64,000 nucleotides of DNA from VRUE01 sp963844395 (GTDB taxonomy: Bacteria; Actinomycetota; Thermoleophilia; Solirubrobacterales; 70-9): contig CAWJNX010000002.1 in assembly GCA_963844395.1 (NCBI GenBank), forward strand, positions 310,001 through 374,000, given 5' to 3'. Shown in pieces: positions 55,328 through 64,000 of this stretch. The notes under the pieces are model-generated. The model had not been told where the DNA came from, ran no database searches, and saw nothing but the letters and a program-made list of their open reading frames with translations. Each line of letters opens with the position of its first letter. Position 1 is the first letter of the stretch. The translations under genes were made by a program, and so were the position numbers.

Positions 55328-56536
55328 TCAGGAAGGGCCTGCTTCGGCCATCACGGGCAGGAAAGCCTCGATGACCCGCTTGTTCGGAACGTATCCCGTC
55401 CCGTGGCGGCGAATCAGGCCCATCTTCATGACCACGTTGACGTCCCGGGTGAGCGCCTTGCCGGTCTTGGCGCCGTACATCTCAAGCAGGCTGCGGCTCA
55501 GAGTCGGCAGCTCGTCCCTCGTCATCGGCTCGTCCACTTTCGACATCTCGAGAACGAGCTGGCGCTGGCGCAAGCGCGCAGGCGTCGTCGCCCGACCGAA
55601 CTGCTGATAGACGTACTGCTCCCAGCGATCGGCAAACTGCTGCGCGCGGATCGTGCGCAGCTGATCGCGGAGTCCGTCGACGAATCCCTGCACGGCGTAT
55701 CGCACGAAAGGCAATACGTCCGCGTCCCCTCGGCTCGCATGACGCAACTGCCGGTAGTACTCGGTCCTGGTCTGGTTGTAGTGGTTGCTCAGCAGGTGCG
55801 TCGCCGGCGTTGGTACCCCCGCTTCCAGGAGGATCCGGAGCTCCATCAGGCGAGCCGTGCGGCCATTCCCGTCCCCAAACGGATGGATCCAGGCGATGTA
55901 GAGGTGGGCAAGGATCGCTTTGACGATGGCCATCGGTATCTCCCATTCGGGACTTCTTGCCGCAAAGTCCGGGCCGTTCAGCCAATCTGAGAGCCGTTCG
56001 AGGAGAAGCTCGCAATCCTCGCGGGGAGCCCCCGCATAGCTCCCGACACCGACGGCGTGGGCGGGGATCTCCCCTGGGATCACTCCCTCTTCCAGCTCCA
56101 GCCCATCGAGGATCAGGCGGTTGTAGTTCTCGATGGTCTGACGACTCATCGGCGGAGCGACGCCCTCGACCAGCTCGTCCTTGATGGAGTTGTACGCAGC
56201 GATGACGTTGTCGATCTCCCGGCCAAGGTACTCACGGGACGGCGGCAGCTCCAACTGGCCCTCGATCCTGCGCCTGGCTTCCTCCTCGGAGAGGGTGTTG
56301 CCCTCGATCGCCGTCGTCGCGAGCACGCCCTTGGCCAAGTAGACGATGTGCATCTCCTTCGCCACCTCGGGATTGAGCAGTGAGCCGGCGATGTGGGCGA
56401 TCTTCGAGCGGGCCTCGCCGAGCTGCATCCAAAGCTCCACTGGGGCCGACCGCAGGTCGACACGGAAATCGATCCATGGGTGGGTTTCCTCATAGGCACG
56501 GCCAACGGTCGGAATCAGGGTCTGATGGGGACTCAT
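55328..56536 (-). CDS. Fic-family protein with an inhibitory helix
   Basis: 402 residues. The Fic active site is HPFGDGNGRTAR (about residue 226); its His transfers AMP from ATP to a target hydroxyl. An N-terminal TAIEGNTLSEEE matches the inhibitory (S/T)xxxE(G/N) motif, so the enzyme is probably self-inhibited. The C-terminal part looks like a winged helix (KALTRDVNVVMKMGLIRRHG). It stands alone with no antitoxin gene. Base use is less GC-rich than its neighbours, suggesting acquisition. Confidence 0.9.
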   Translation of the reverse strand: MSPHQTLIPTVGRAYEETHPWIDFRVDLRSAPVELWMQLGEARSKIAHIAGSLLNPEVAKEMHIVYLAKGVLATTAIEGNTLSEEEARRRIEGQLELPPSREYLGREIDNVIAAYNSIKDELVEGVAPPMSRQTIENYNRLILDGLELEEGVIPGEIPAHAVGVGSYAGAPREDCELLLERLSDWLNGPDFAARSPEWEIPMAIVKAILAHLYIAWIHPFGDGNGRTARLMELRILLEAGVPTPATHLLSNHYNQTRTEYYRQLRHASRGDADVLPFVRYAVQGFVDGLRDQLRTIRAQQFADRWEQYVYQQFGRATTPARLRQRQLVLEMSKVDEPMTRDELPTLSRSLLEMYGAKTGKALTRDVNVVMKMGLIRRHGTGYVPNKRVIEAFLPVMAEAGPS

Positions 56537-58234
56537 TTATCCCATTGTAGAGGGGTTCGAAGATTTCGACGTTAAAAAATGTCCTTCTCTTTGTCCATAG
56601 GTTTGTCCCCGTTTCGCGGATGAATCCAGGCTGGCGTGGCGATTGGAGCTGGCCAAGGCGACGAGCAGCAAGGGGTAGAACCAGACGATGTAGAGGTAGA
56701 ACCAGTGGTCAGCTGCCAGCTGAAGCCCGAGGAGGAGAGCCGCTCCCAGAGCGGCCACTTGGCTGAGCGTCTTGCGCTTCGGCCGGAAGGCGAGTGCGAC
56801 CGCGAGCGCTCCAACCCCGGCGAGGATCGCTATGCGCAGGGGCTCGAGGCTTGGGACTTGGCCCCAGATGCTGAAGGGGGAGTCGCGGTCCGCTTGGTAG
56901 TCGATCGTGCGGTCATAGAAGGTGCTTAGGCCGGGGTCTATTGCCGGCCACAGCATCAGGATCCCCCCGGTGACTAGGAAAGCTGGGATGAACCATCTTG
57001 CTCGCGAGCCGTGGGCTGCGAGCATTGGAACCAGGACGAGGGGAGCGAACTTCGACAAGGTCGCGAGAGCTGCCACTGCCCCACGTGCGGCTGGGCGGGC
57101 GAGGAGGAGCAGGGTCGCCACGAGGAGGAGGGCGACCAGGGTGTCGTTGGAGTTCGACTCGAGGACGAACGCCGTGTACGGGTAGGCGGCCCAGCCGAAG
57201 GCCAGGGTTGCCGCCAGCATGCGGCCCGGGGGTCCGGGACGGATACGGCGGCCGAGCAGGATCAGTAGAGCGAAGGTGGCGAGGTCGAAGAAGACGGCGG
57301 CGCCGTGAGCGGCGGGGAGGTCGTCCCACTCGCCCTGCCAGGGCCAGATCGCCTCGAAGGGGACGTAGGCGAGGTAGCTGACCGGGCCGTAGGTGTCGCC
57401 CTGGGCGACGTCGGCCGGGAAGTTGCCGTAGAGCGGCTCGCTGTGGGCGATGCGATCGCCGCCGACGACGCCGGCGTAGCCGACGTCGATCGCGCCGGAG
57501 TCGGCGACGTTGAGCCCGACCCGGAAGCCAATCAGGAAGAGAGCGGCGACCAGCAGCCACGCCGCCGGCCAGACCGGCCGCAGGCCCTCGCCGCGCCCGC
57601 GCAGGCCGATCCACAGGCACCTGCCGAGGAGGTAGAGCAGGACCGGATACTGGAGCGGTACGGAGATCCCGATTTCGGCCCGGTTGAAGAAGAGGTGGGA
57701 GACGCCGAAGCCGAGCAGGACGAGCAGGTCGAGGTTGGCGATCCGCCACGGGCGCCGCCAGTCGAGCAACCCGATCAGGAAGAGCGCGCAGAGGGGCAGG
57801 AAGACGTAGGGGGCGTTGAGCTTGTGCCCGAAAGCACCGGTGTAGCCACGGGCCATCTTCCACGCCACCTGGTAGCCGGTCCAAGACTCGCGCACCGTTC
57901 CCGTAACCGGATCAACGATCACCTGCACCACCTGCTCGTCGCCGGAGAAGTACGCGACTTCCCAGTTCCCGTCGCTCATCGTCGCAATGTGCGTGAGCTC
58001 CCCCTCCTCCCGCCGCTGCTCAACGACCTTGGAATCGCGGTCGGCAATCGAAACAGCCTCAGCAGCACCTACGTCCGCGGCGGCGGCGGTTGGCAGGACC
58101 ATCAGGATGAGCAAGAGGCACACCAACGCACCGACCGCGGGTGGCGTGGAGATGGGGGTCGCCGCCCGCAGCTTGCGAGGGCGGCGATCCCTCTCTCCAC
58201 GACAGGACCCGCGGGCAGGCGCTTCGTCCCTCAC
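56537..58234 (-). CDS. Multi-spanning membrane protein, possible GT87-like glycosyltransferase
   Basis: 565 residues from GTG 58234, which overlaps the previous stop (GTGA). It has a signal-like helix (VGALVCLLLILMVLPTAAAA), then a soluble region with VIVDPVTGTVRESW, a PepSY-like stretch. About ten membrane helices follow, with family-like WAAYPYTAFVLESNSNDTLVALL and LATLSKFAPLVLVP. The layout recalls the GT-C/GT87 mannosyltransferases that use polyprenyl-phosphate sugars, but catalytic residues are not certain. The first 25 residues are encoded by a palindromic repeat. The last 40 (after ALASSNRHA) look non-native and could reflect an indel. Confidence 0.65.
   Translation of the reverse strand: MRDEAPARGSCRGERDRRPRKLRAATPISTPPAVGALVCLLLILMVLPTAAAADVGAAEAVSIADRDSKVVEQRREEGELTHIATMSDGNWEVAYFSGDEQVVQVIVDPVTGTVRESWTGYQVAWKMARGYTGAFGHKLNAPYVFLPLCALFLIGLLDWRRPWRIANLDLLVLLGFGVSHLFFNRAEIGISVPLQYPVLLYLLGRCLWIGLRGRGEGLRPVWPAAWLLVAALFLIGFRVGLNVADSGAIDVGYAGVVGGDRIAHSEPLYGNFPADVAQGDTYGPVSYLAYVPFEAIWPWQGEWDDLPAAHGAAVFFDLATFALLILLGRRIRPGPPGRMLAATLAFGWAAYPYTAFVLESNSNDTLVALLLVATLLLLARPAARGAVAALATLSKFAPLVLVPMLAAHGSRARWFIPAFLVTGGILMLWPAIDPGLSTFYDRTIDYQADRDSPFSIWGQVPSLEPLRIAILAGVGALAVALAFRPKRKTLSQVAALGAALLLGLQLAADHWFYLYIVWFYPLLLVALASSNRHASLDSSAKRGQTYGQREGHFLTSKSSNPSTMG
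58159..58212. repeat. Palindromic element at the start of a membrane-protein gene
   Basis: TCGCCGCCC (58159-58167) and GGGCGGCGA (58179-58187), perfect 9-bp arms, followed by ACGACAGGACCCGC (58199-58212), which is also found at 7275-7288 inside another palindromic element. Confidence 0.55.
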
Positions 58235-59715
58235 GTCAACCCGAAGTGCTCGAGCACCACCGGCGCCACGTCGCGGAGCGCCCACTGCTCACGCTCGCCG
58301 GCGTCGTCGGGCCCGCAGCCGACGAAGAGCAGCGGGCCGAGCGAGTCGCCGCGGTGCAGGGCGCCGTGGCTGCCCCCGCCGGCGTGGCTGACACCGCCCC
58401 AGTCGACGGCCTCGTAGCCGGGGGACAGCGAGACGAGGAAGTCGCCGGCGCCGGGAGAACTGAGGGCGGCGAACACCCGCGTGAGAGCGTCCGGGTACTC
58501 GTCGCTGCGGAAGCGGCCGTCTTCGACATCGGCCTCCAACGCTCCCTCGTCTCCCTCCAGGTCCCAGGCGGCGCCGCGGAGATCGACCACCGCTTCGCCG
58601 GGGCGGAAGCGCAGCTGCTGTCCTTGCCTCTCGACCACTGCGGACCCCTGCTCGAGCCAGCAGATCAGATCGACTCCTTCGGTCTCGGCCAGGCGCTTGG
58701 CGACCTCGCCGCGGTCAGCGCGCTCTCCCTCTCCTGGAAGCAGGTATACGTGCGCGGCGCGACCGGTCGGGCTGACAGCGAGCTGAGCCAGCTCGGGGCG
58801 GTCGTCGGAGGGCTGCAGCACCGTCCACTCGCGGCCGAGCAGATCGGCCAGCGGCAGGCCCCGGCTAACCGGCGTCTGGGCGTGGTCGGAGAGCAGGATC
58901 AGCGCGTTGTCTTCCAGGAAATCGTCGAGCCCACCCGCCGCCTCGGTCAGCTCCGCAAAGCAGTGGTCCGCCTTGGCGATCGACTCGACGCTCGCCTCGG
59001 GGCCGTGGCGGTGCGAGTAGCTGTCGTTATCGGGAAGCGAGAAGAGCAGGAAGTCGTAGCCGTCGTCCTTGGCCAGCTCGGCCGCGCAGCAGGCGGAATA
59101 GGAGTCGCGGTTGCCGGGAATCGAGGTCGAGCGGCAGGGCACCGCCCGGCTGGCGTAGAGGTCGCCATAGAAAAGCTCCCCCGGTCCCCAGGTGTGGTGG
59201 CGGAAGTGGAGCCGGGTCGTGTCAACCGCGCGGCGCACCAGTCCCTCGAGCGTGACCTGGTGGCGATGCCGGCCGCGGTAGATTAGGAAGGGCGTGCAGG
59301 CGGTGCGCAGGCCGGCGTCGTCGAGGCGCTCGAACAGCGTCTCCGCCTCCGGGTTGAGATGGGCGAGGTTCATGTTGTAGACGAGGTCGTAGAGGGCGCG
59401 GAAGACGCCGACACTGCGGGTCGCGTCGAGCGAGGAGCCGTACTCGACGTAGCGCCGCTCCAGCCGGTGGTACCAGTTCATGCCGCTAATCCAGTGGCGG
59501 TCGGCGGCCACCCCGGTGACCATCTCGGCGCAGGCGACCGGCGTCACCGAAGGGAAGCTGGAGACACAGTCGCGGACGAAAACGCCGCGTTCGACCAGCG
59601 CTCCGAAGGTTGGCGCCCGCCCCTCCTCCACGGCCTGTTCCAGCATGTCGGTCCGCAACGAGTCAACATAGGTGAGGACCAGCTTCTTAGTCCCGTGCCG
59701 CATTTCGCGGCCCAT
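58231..59715 (-). CDS. Alkaline-phosphatase-superfamily phosphodiesterase/pyrophosphatase
   Basis: 494 residues. The N-terminal YVDSLRTDML carries the first metal Asp. TFGALVERGVFVRDCVSSFPSVTP matches the nucleotide pyrophosphatase/phosphodiesterase core, with the likely nucleophile in FPSVTP. Later metal ligands are in LLFSLPDNDSYSHRHG and LILLSDHAQTP; SHAGGGSHGALHRGD is near the C-terminus. No signal peptide, so probably cytoplasmic. The gene overlaps the membrane-protein start by 4 bp, indicating co-expression. Substrate unknown. Confidence 0.87.
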   Translation of the reverse strand: MGREMRHGTKKLVLTYVDSLRTDMLEQAVEEGRAPTFGALVERGVFVRDCVSSFPSVTPVACAEMVTGVAADRHWISGMNWYHRLERRYVEYGSSLDATRSVGVFRALYDLVYNMNLAHLNPEAETLFERLDDAGLRTACTPFLIYRGRHRHQVTLEGLVRRAVDTTRLHFRHHTWGPGELFYGDLYASRAVPCRSTSIPGNRDSYSACCAAELAKDDGYDFLLFSLPDNDSYSHRHGPEASVESIAKADHCFAELTEAAGGLDDFLEDNALILLSDHAQTPVSRGLPLADLLGREWTVLQPSDDRPELAQLAVSPTGRAAHVYLLPGEGERADRGEVAKRLAETEGVDLICWLEQGSAVVERQGQQLRFRPGEAVVDLRGAAWDLEGDEGALEADVEDGRFRSDEYPDALTRVFAALSSPGAGDFLVSLSPGYEAVDWGGVSHAGGGSHGALHRGDSLGPLLFVGCGPDDAGEREQWALRDVAPVVLEHFGLT

Positions 59716-59736
59716 GATGAAGCTTCGGCGGCGGCG

Positions 59737-60171
59737 CTAGCGCAGGACGCGCAGACCGGCATGCTTGCGCTGCGCCCGGCGGTGGCGCGCAACGCCGAGC
59801 CAGACCAGGCCGAGCAGGGCCAGCAGCACGAGCACCGGGAGCAGCAAGGCGACCGCGAGGACGATCAGACCGGCGAGCGAGACGAGAAAGGCGACCGCTC
59901 CTGCACGGCCGCCCTCGCGGCGGCTGGCGCCGCTGACGACGTCGCTGATCACCAGGCAGGCGACCACACCGCCCGCGAGACAAACGAGGGCGGCGAGCGG
60001 ACCGCTGAGGTCGGCCTCACCGGCGAGCAGAAACCCGACCACGAACCCGATCGCAGCGGCGAGCAGAGTCATCCGGCCGCGTGCCGAGCCGTGCGTGCCG
60101 GTGGTGCCGGCCAGCATGCCGATCGCGATGCCGATCCCCAACACGAGACCGATTCCCTCCAGGAAGCTCAC
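59737..60171 (-). CDS. Small integral membrane protein
   Basis: 144 residues with about four or five membrane helices: IGLVLGIGIAIGMLAGT, MTLLAAAIGFVVGFLLAG, LVCLAGGVVACLVISDVV and AVAFLVSLAGLIVLAVALLL. The C-terminus is basic (RHRRAQRKHAGLR). No family recognised. It is upstream of the phosphodiesterase gene on the same strand, 21 bp away, and divergent from the aminotransferase. Confidence 0.65.
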   Translation of the reverse strand: MSFLEGIGLVLGIGIAIGMLAGTTGTHGSARGRMTLLAAAIGFVVGFLLAGEADLSGPLAALVCLAGGVVACLVISDVVSGASRREGGRAGAVAFLVSLAGLIVLAVALLLPVLVLLALLGLVWLGVARHRRAQRKHAGLRVLR

Positions 60172-60193
60172 GGGGAAAACCTACACTTCAGGA

Positions 60194-61615
60194 ATGGTTG
60201 AGCCGCCCCACCGGCGTCGCGCTCACACGCGCACCCGGGATCTCGAGCGCTACGCGGGTCTCTTCGCGGAGCGGACGAGCGTCATGAGGTCCTCGGCGAT
60301 GCGCGACCTGATGGCGATAACCGCGCGCCCCGAGGTGATCTCGCTGGCCGGCGGCCTTCCCGATACCTCGACCTTCCCGGCCGCCACGTTCGCCGCGCAG
60401 ATGACCAAGATCGCCCAGGAGTCCACCGCCGAGGCGCTGCAGTACGGGCCGACCGAGGGCTTTGCCGAGACGGCCGACTGCATCGTGCAGGTGATGGGCG
60501 CCGAGGGGATGCTGCCCGACCCCGACGACGTGATCGTCACCACCGGCGGCCAGCAGGCGATCGACCTGATCTGCAAGACGCTGGTCGACCCCGGCGACGT
60601 GGTTGTCTGCGAGGCCCCCACCTACCCCGGCGCCGTGCCAGTGTTCTGCAGCTACCAGGCCGAAGTAGTGCAGATCGACTGCGACAGCGATGGCATGCGG
60701 ATCGAGGACCTGGAAGAGGTGCTGGCACGTCTCGACGGCGAGGGACGGCGGCCGAAATTCGTCTACTCGGTGCCGAGCTTCCAGAATCCGGCCGGGGTGA
60801 CGCTCTCGTTGGAGCGCCGCCAGCGCCTGGTCGAGCTGGCGCGGCAGCGTGAGCTGCTCGTCGTCGAGGACAACCCCTACGGTCTGCTGCGCTTCAGCGG
60901 CGATCCACTGCCCCCGCTCTACCAGCTCGACGGTGGCGACTTCGTCATCTACGTCGGCACCTTCTCGAAGATCCTCTCGCCCGGGATCCGGCTCGGCTGG
61001 GCTGTTGCCCCGCCGCCCGTGATGGAGAAGATCGTGCTCGGCAAGCAGGCCGCCGACCTCTGCACCTCGACCCTGACGCAGCACTTCGTCCGCGAGTATT
61101 TCGCCGAAGGCCGCTGGCGCGAGTACGTCAACAGCCTGGTCAACATCTACCGGGCGCGGCGTGACGCGATGGTCGGCGCGCTGCGCGACCACTTCCCCGC
61201 CCAGGCAACCTGGACCGAGCCCGAAGGGGGCCTATTCATATGGGCGACCCTGCCCGGCTACATCGACACCGGCGACCTGCTGGCCAAGGCGCTGCGCGAG
61301 GACGTCGCCTTCGTCCCCGGCCAGGCGGCCTACGTCGAGGAGGGACGCGGCCGCAGCTCGATGCGGCTCAATTTCTCCGGGGTCGGGGAGGACGATATCC
61401 GCGAGGGGATTCGCCGCATCGGCGGCGCCGTCGCTGAGCAGGTCGAGCTCTACGGCGCCCTGACGGGGGAGCACCCGGTGCCCGGGGCTGAGAATGAGGA
61501 GGTAAGGACCGGGGGCGAACGCAAAGCCGAGAGGCCGTCGGCAGATCAAGGACTCGCGGACAACATCGGGGGAGACGTCCTTCCCTTCCGCAAGGCGAGT
61601 GAGGGGGGCGGGTGA
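60194..61615 (+). CDS. PLP-dependent aminotransferase (LysN/2-aminoadipate type)
   Basis: 473 residues from ATG 60194. Fold-type-I class I/II aminotransferase: ISLAGGLPDTSTFP, YGPTEGFAETAD, TTGGQQAIDLICKTL, YSVPSFQNPAGVTLS, the PLP Lys in YVGTFSKILSPGIRLGW, and RLNFSGVGEDDI near the C-terminus. These motifs are shared with 2-aminoadipate/branched-chain aminotransferases and with MocR regulators, but there is no N-terminal GntR domain. About 40 hydrophilic residues extend the C-terminus. Its stop overlaps the ddl start (GTGA). Confidence 0.88.
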   Translation: MVEPPHRRRAHTRTRDLERYAGLFAERTSVMRSSAMRDLMAITARPEVISLAGGLPDTSTFPAATFAAQMTKIAQESTAEALQYGPTEGFAETADCIVQVMGAEGMLPDPDDVIVTTGGQQAIDLICKTLVDPGDVVVCEAPTYPGAVPVFCSYQAEVVQIDCDSDGMRIEDLEEVLARLDGEGRRPKFVYSVPSFQNPAGVTLSLERRQRLVELARQRELLVVEDNPYGLLRFSGDPLPPLYQLDGGDFVIYVGTFSKILSPGIRLGWAVAPPPVMEKIVLGKQAADLCTSTLTQHFVREYFAEGRWREYVNSLVNIYRARRDAMVGALRDHFPAQATWTEPEGGLFIWATLPGYIDTGDLLAKALREDVAFVPGQAAYVEEGRGRSSMRLNFSGVGEDDIREGIRRIGGAVAEQVELYGALTGEHPVPGAENEEVRTGGERKAERPSADQGLADNIGGDVLPFRKASEGGG

Positions 61616-62544
61616 AGGTCGCCGTCCTCAAAGGCGGCAGGTCGCTGGAGCGCGGCGTCTCGCTGCGCTCGGGCGCTCGGGTCGAGGACGCGCTTGAGCG
61701 GCTCGGGCACGAGGTCGTGCCAATCGACGCCGACGCCGACCTGGTCAAGCGCTTGGCCGCGGAGGCGCCCGACGTCGCCTTCGTCGCCATGCACGGCCCC
61801 GGCGGCGAGGACGGGACGGCCCAGGAGCTGCTGGAGATACTCGGCATCCCCTTCACCGGTCCCGGGGTGGCCGCCTGCGGGCGCTGCATGGACAAGGTGT
61901 TGGCCAAGCAGGAGCTGCGCGCCGCGGGCGTGCCGACGCCGGACTGGTTCGCCTTCAACGAGACCGCCTTCCGCGAGCTCGGCGCCGCCGACGCGCTGAC
62001 CGCCCTCGAGGAGCGGCTGGGATTCCCGCTCGTCGTCAAGCCAAGCCGCGGCGGCTCGGCGCTAGGGGTGAAGTTCGCCGGCGGCTGGCTCGAGGTTCCC
62101 GAGGCGCTCGTCTCGGCCTTCAGCTACGACGACCGGGTCCTGCTCGAGCGCTTCGTCGAGGGGCGCGAGCTGGCGGTCAGCGTCCTTGGGTCCGAACCGC
62201 TCCCCGTGGTAGAGGCGATCCCCGGCGACGGCGACCGCTACGACTTTGAGGCCCGCTACGAGATCGGCCGCACCGAGTTCGTCTGCCCGGCCGAGCTGAG
62301 CGCGGAGCAGACAGAGGCCGTCACCGCGACGGCGTTGGCCGCCTACGAGACGCTCGGCTGCTCGGGCTTCTCGCGCGTCAACTTGATCCTCGCCGACGAC
62401 GGTCCCCAGGTGCTCGAGGTGAACGCGATCCCCGGCCTCACCGACACCAGCCTCCTCCCCCAGGCCGCCGAGGCCGCCGGGATGTCATTCGAGGACCTGG
62501 TCGAGCGCATCCTCGATCTGGCGCTGAAACCGGCCGCGGCTTAG
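61612..62544 (+). CDS. ddl: D-alanine--D-alanine ligase
   Basis: 310 residues from GTG 61612 (GTGA overlap). ATP-grasp enzyme that makes D-Ala-D-Ala for peptidoglycan. MKVAVLKGGRSLERGVSLRS, FVAMHGPGGEDGTAQELLE, the FPLVVKPSRGGSALGV loop, SRVNLILADDGPQVLEVNAIPG with metal ligands, and LPQAAEAAGMSFEDLVERI at the C-terminus all fit Ddl. The family usually starts S-x-E-R-E-V-S; here it is SLERGVS. Partner of the upstream aminotransferase in one transcript. Confidence 0.93.
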   Translation: MKVAVLKGGRSLERGVSLRSGARVEDALERLGHEVVPIDADADLVKRLAAEAPDVAFVAMHGPGGEDGTAQELLEILGIPFTGPGVAACGRCMDKVLAKQELRAAGVPTPDWFAFNETAFRELGAADALTALEERLGFPLVVKPSRGGSALGVKFAGGWLEVPEALVSAFSYDDRVLLERFVEGRELAVSVLGSEPLPVVEAIPGDGDRYDFEARYEIGRTEFVCPAELSAEQTEAVTATALAAYETLGCSGFSRVNLILADDGPQVLEVNAIPGLTDTSLLPQAAEAAGMSFEDLVERILDLALKPAAA

Positions 62545-63089
62545 GAGTCGCCCTGGGCGAAGTCCTCGGGCGAGACCTCGTCGAGGAACTCCTTGAACTT
62601 GTCGACGACCTCCTCAGTGTCCTCAACCTCGTGCTCGAACTCGATCGCCGACTCCTCGATCACCTCCTCGGCCGCGAAGATCGGCGCCGAGACGCGGACG
62701 GCCAGGGCGAGGGCATCGGAGGGACGCGAGTCGATCTCCATCTCGGAGCCGTCGATCGAGACGGTGATCGAGGCATAGAACGTGTTGTCGCGCAGCTCGG
62801 TGACGGAGACGCGCTCGCACTTGGCGTCGAGCTGCTCGAGCACGTCGGAGAGCAGGTCGTGGGTCATCGGCCGCGGCGTCGAGGCGCCCTGCAGCTTCAT
62901 CAGGATCGCCGCCGCCTCCGGGTGCCCGATCCAGATCGGCAGGAACCGGTTGCCGTCGACCGTCTTCAGCAAGACGATCGGCTGCTTGCCGACCATGTCG
63001 AAACTGACCCCGTAGATCTGCATCTGCTGCAAAATTCGCTCCGCGCCGAGGTGGACGGCTAAGTATAGGTTGGGTATCCGCCTCGCCAT
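62541..63089 (-). CDS. Bifunctional nuclease family protein (DUF151)
   Basis: 182 residues from ATG 63089; a start at ATG 63023 (MQIYGVSFDMV) also fits the family. Core: PIVLLKTVDGNRFLPIWIG, EAAAILMKLQGASTPRPMTH, YASITVSIDGSEMEIDSRPS and DALALAVRVSAPIFAAEEVI, all as in the DUF151 bifunctional nuclease domain. The C-terminus is an acidic helix. Members cleave RNA and DNA in plants; bacterial roles are less clear. It is convergent with ddl, the ends overlapping by 4 bp. Confidence 0.88.
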   Translation of the reverse strand: MARRIPNLYLAVHLGAERILQQMQIYGVSFDMVGKQPIVLLKTVDGNRFLPIWIGHPEAAAILMKLQGASTPRPMTHDLLSDVLEQLDAKCERVSVTELRDNTFYASITVSIDGSEMEIDSRPSDALALAVRVSAPIFAAEEVIEESAIEFEHEVEDTEEVVDKFKEFLDEVSPEDFAQGDS

Positions 63090-63115
63090 GCGAGCAAACC
63101 GAGCTCCAGCGGCAG

Positions 63116-63189
<74 letters not shown>

Positions 63190-63236
63190 GAGCTGGGGCG
63201 ATGATAGCGGCCGAGCTGGGAGCGTCGCACGCCCTC

Positions 63237-64000
63237 TCAGGCGTGGCGTCGGCTCATCTCACGGGCCAGGGCGAGCGCCTCGTCGAGGTCGTCAAAGCCC
63301 AGCTCGACGGCGATCCCCTTGCCCTTGGGGCGCACCTTCACCTCGTGGCCAAGCGCCGCTTCGAGCCGGTCGGCGGCCTCCTGGAGCGCGGCCGCTTCCT
63401 CCGCTCCAATTTCCCTCCGAGAGTCGCTTTGCTTCTTTGGCTGGCCAGCCAGCTTAACCCTGTGCTCGGTCTCGCGAACCGACCAACCGGCCCGCGCAGC
63501 GTCGCGGGCCAAGCGGCGACGCACGTCGTTGCCCTCGGCGGCGAGCAGGGCCTTGCCGTGACCCTCGCTGAGCTCCCCTGCCTCGAGCAGCTCGAGTGCC
63601 TCGTCGGGTAGGTCGAGGATCCGGATCAGGTTGGAGACCGCGGGACGGCTGCGGCCGATGCGGCGCGCCAGCTCCTCTTTGGAGAGGCCGAGGTCGTCAA
63701 CCAGGGCGGCGCAGGCTCGCGCCTCCTCGACCGGGTTGAGGTCCTCGCGAACCATGTTCTCGATCAGGGCGACCTGCAGCCGCTCCGCCCGCTCGGAGTC
63801 GCGGACGATCGCCGGCACCTTCTCCAGGCCGGCCTGCTGCGCCGCGCGCCAGCGCCGCTCGCCCGCGATCAGCTCGTAGCTGCCGTCGGGGAGGGGGCGG
63901 ACGAGGAGCGGCTGGACGACGCCGCTCGTCTCGATCGAGGCGGCGAGGCCTGCCAGTGCCTCGGGGTCGAACCTGGTGCGCGGCTGCTTCGGGTTCGGCT
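63237..64000 (-). CDS. parB: Chromosome-partitioning protein ParB, 5'-truncated
   Basis: The 3' part of parB; the frame is open to the window end. QPRTRFDPEALAGLAASIET, VVQPLLVRPLPDGSYELIAG, GERRWRAAQQAGL and ALIENMVREDLNPVEEARA are the ParB N-terminal CTPase core. LSKEELARRIGRSRPAVSNLI is the parS-binding helix-turn-helix. The C-terminal dimer domain is short and basic. ParB with ParA and parS segregates the chromosome; parA would be expected just beyond the window. Confidence 0.94.
   Translation of the reverse strand, partial: PNPKQPRTRFDPEALAGLAASIETSGVVQPLLVRPLPDGSYELIAGERRWRAAQQAGLEKVPAIVRDSERAERLQVALIENMVREDLNPVEEARACAALVDDLGLSKEELARRIGRSRPAVSNLIRILDLPDEALELLEAGELSEGHGKALLAAEGNDVRRRLARDAARAGWSVRETEHRVKLAGQPKKQSDSRREIGAEEAAALQEAADRLEAALGHEVKVRPKGKGIAVELGFDDLDEALALAREMSRRHA

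Overview
The window is GC-rich, densely coded DNA of actinobacterial type. The best guess for the source is class Thermoleophilia (Solirubrobacterales-like). This rests on a family of short secreted proteins, a six-gene Mce operon with MMPL partners, a Lrp-like siroheme-decarboxylase homologue between hemB and hemL, and an intein-rich dnaB. No rRNA, CRISPR array or transposase was seen. Many genes carry single-base frame breaks, including genes that should be essential (rplI, dnaB, a polyprenyl synthase). Some breaks lie in homopolymers. The simplest reading is uncorrected indel errors in the assembly rather than gene decay.

Layout. 1-6.6 kb: the end of thiL, a FlgM-like protein, a response regulator / histidine kinase / HtrA protease operon (like mycobacterial MprAB-PepD), and two trehalose-type glycosyltransferases (TreT-like GT4 and OtsA-like GT20). 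6.6-17 kb: replication and translation genes: rpsF, ssb, rpsR, rplI, a membrane protein, a tail-anchored coiled-coil protein with 11-residue repeats, dnaB with two LAGLIDADG inteins, a DnaC-like loader, and purA. 17-19 kb: a TetR regulator and a less GC-rich AAA ATPase.

19-34.8 kb: a candidate lipid-transport locus. Six consecutive MlaD/Mce genes (29.8 to 20.9 kb, minus strand) follow an MMPL transporter gene. Four paralogous secreted proteins with four conserved cysteines flank them, two on each side. A second MMPL gene at 43.2 kb is followed by another secreted protein and the fifth paralogue. The repeated pairing suggests that this uncharacterised secreted family works with MMPL/Mce transport.

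34.9-36.6 kb: a 1.7-kb island inserted at the 3' end of tRNA-Lys(CTT). It is bounded by a 37-bp perfect direct repeat and holds a Panacea-domain (DUF4065) antitoxin, an overlapping candidate toxin and a divergent small gene with a palindromic operator between them. It has no integrase. 36.6-43.1 kb: TPR protein, tatC, tatA, polyprenyl synthase, menG/ubiE, and a cytochrome bc complex (Rieske, cytochrome b, subunit IV fused to cytochrome c), which together form an electron-transport neighbourhood.

47.7-64 kb: hemL, siroheme-decarboxylase-like protein and hemB; an ABC exporter; a Vps62-like protein; a YmdB phosphodiesterase; a Fic protein; a membrane protein; a nucleotide pyrophosphatase-like enzyme; an aminotransferase; ddl; a bifunctional nuclease; tRNA-Ile(GAT); and the 3' part of parB. 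Long inverted repeats with inner hairpins recur through the window between genes and, in at least two cases, inside reading frames. They look like a dispersed palindromic repeat family.
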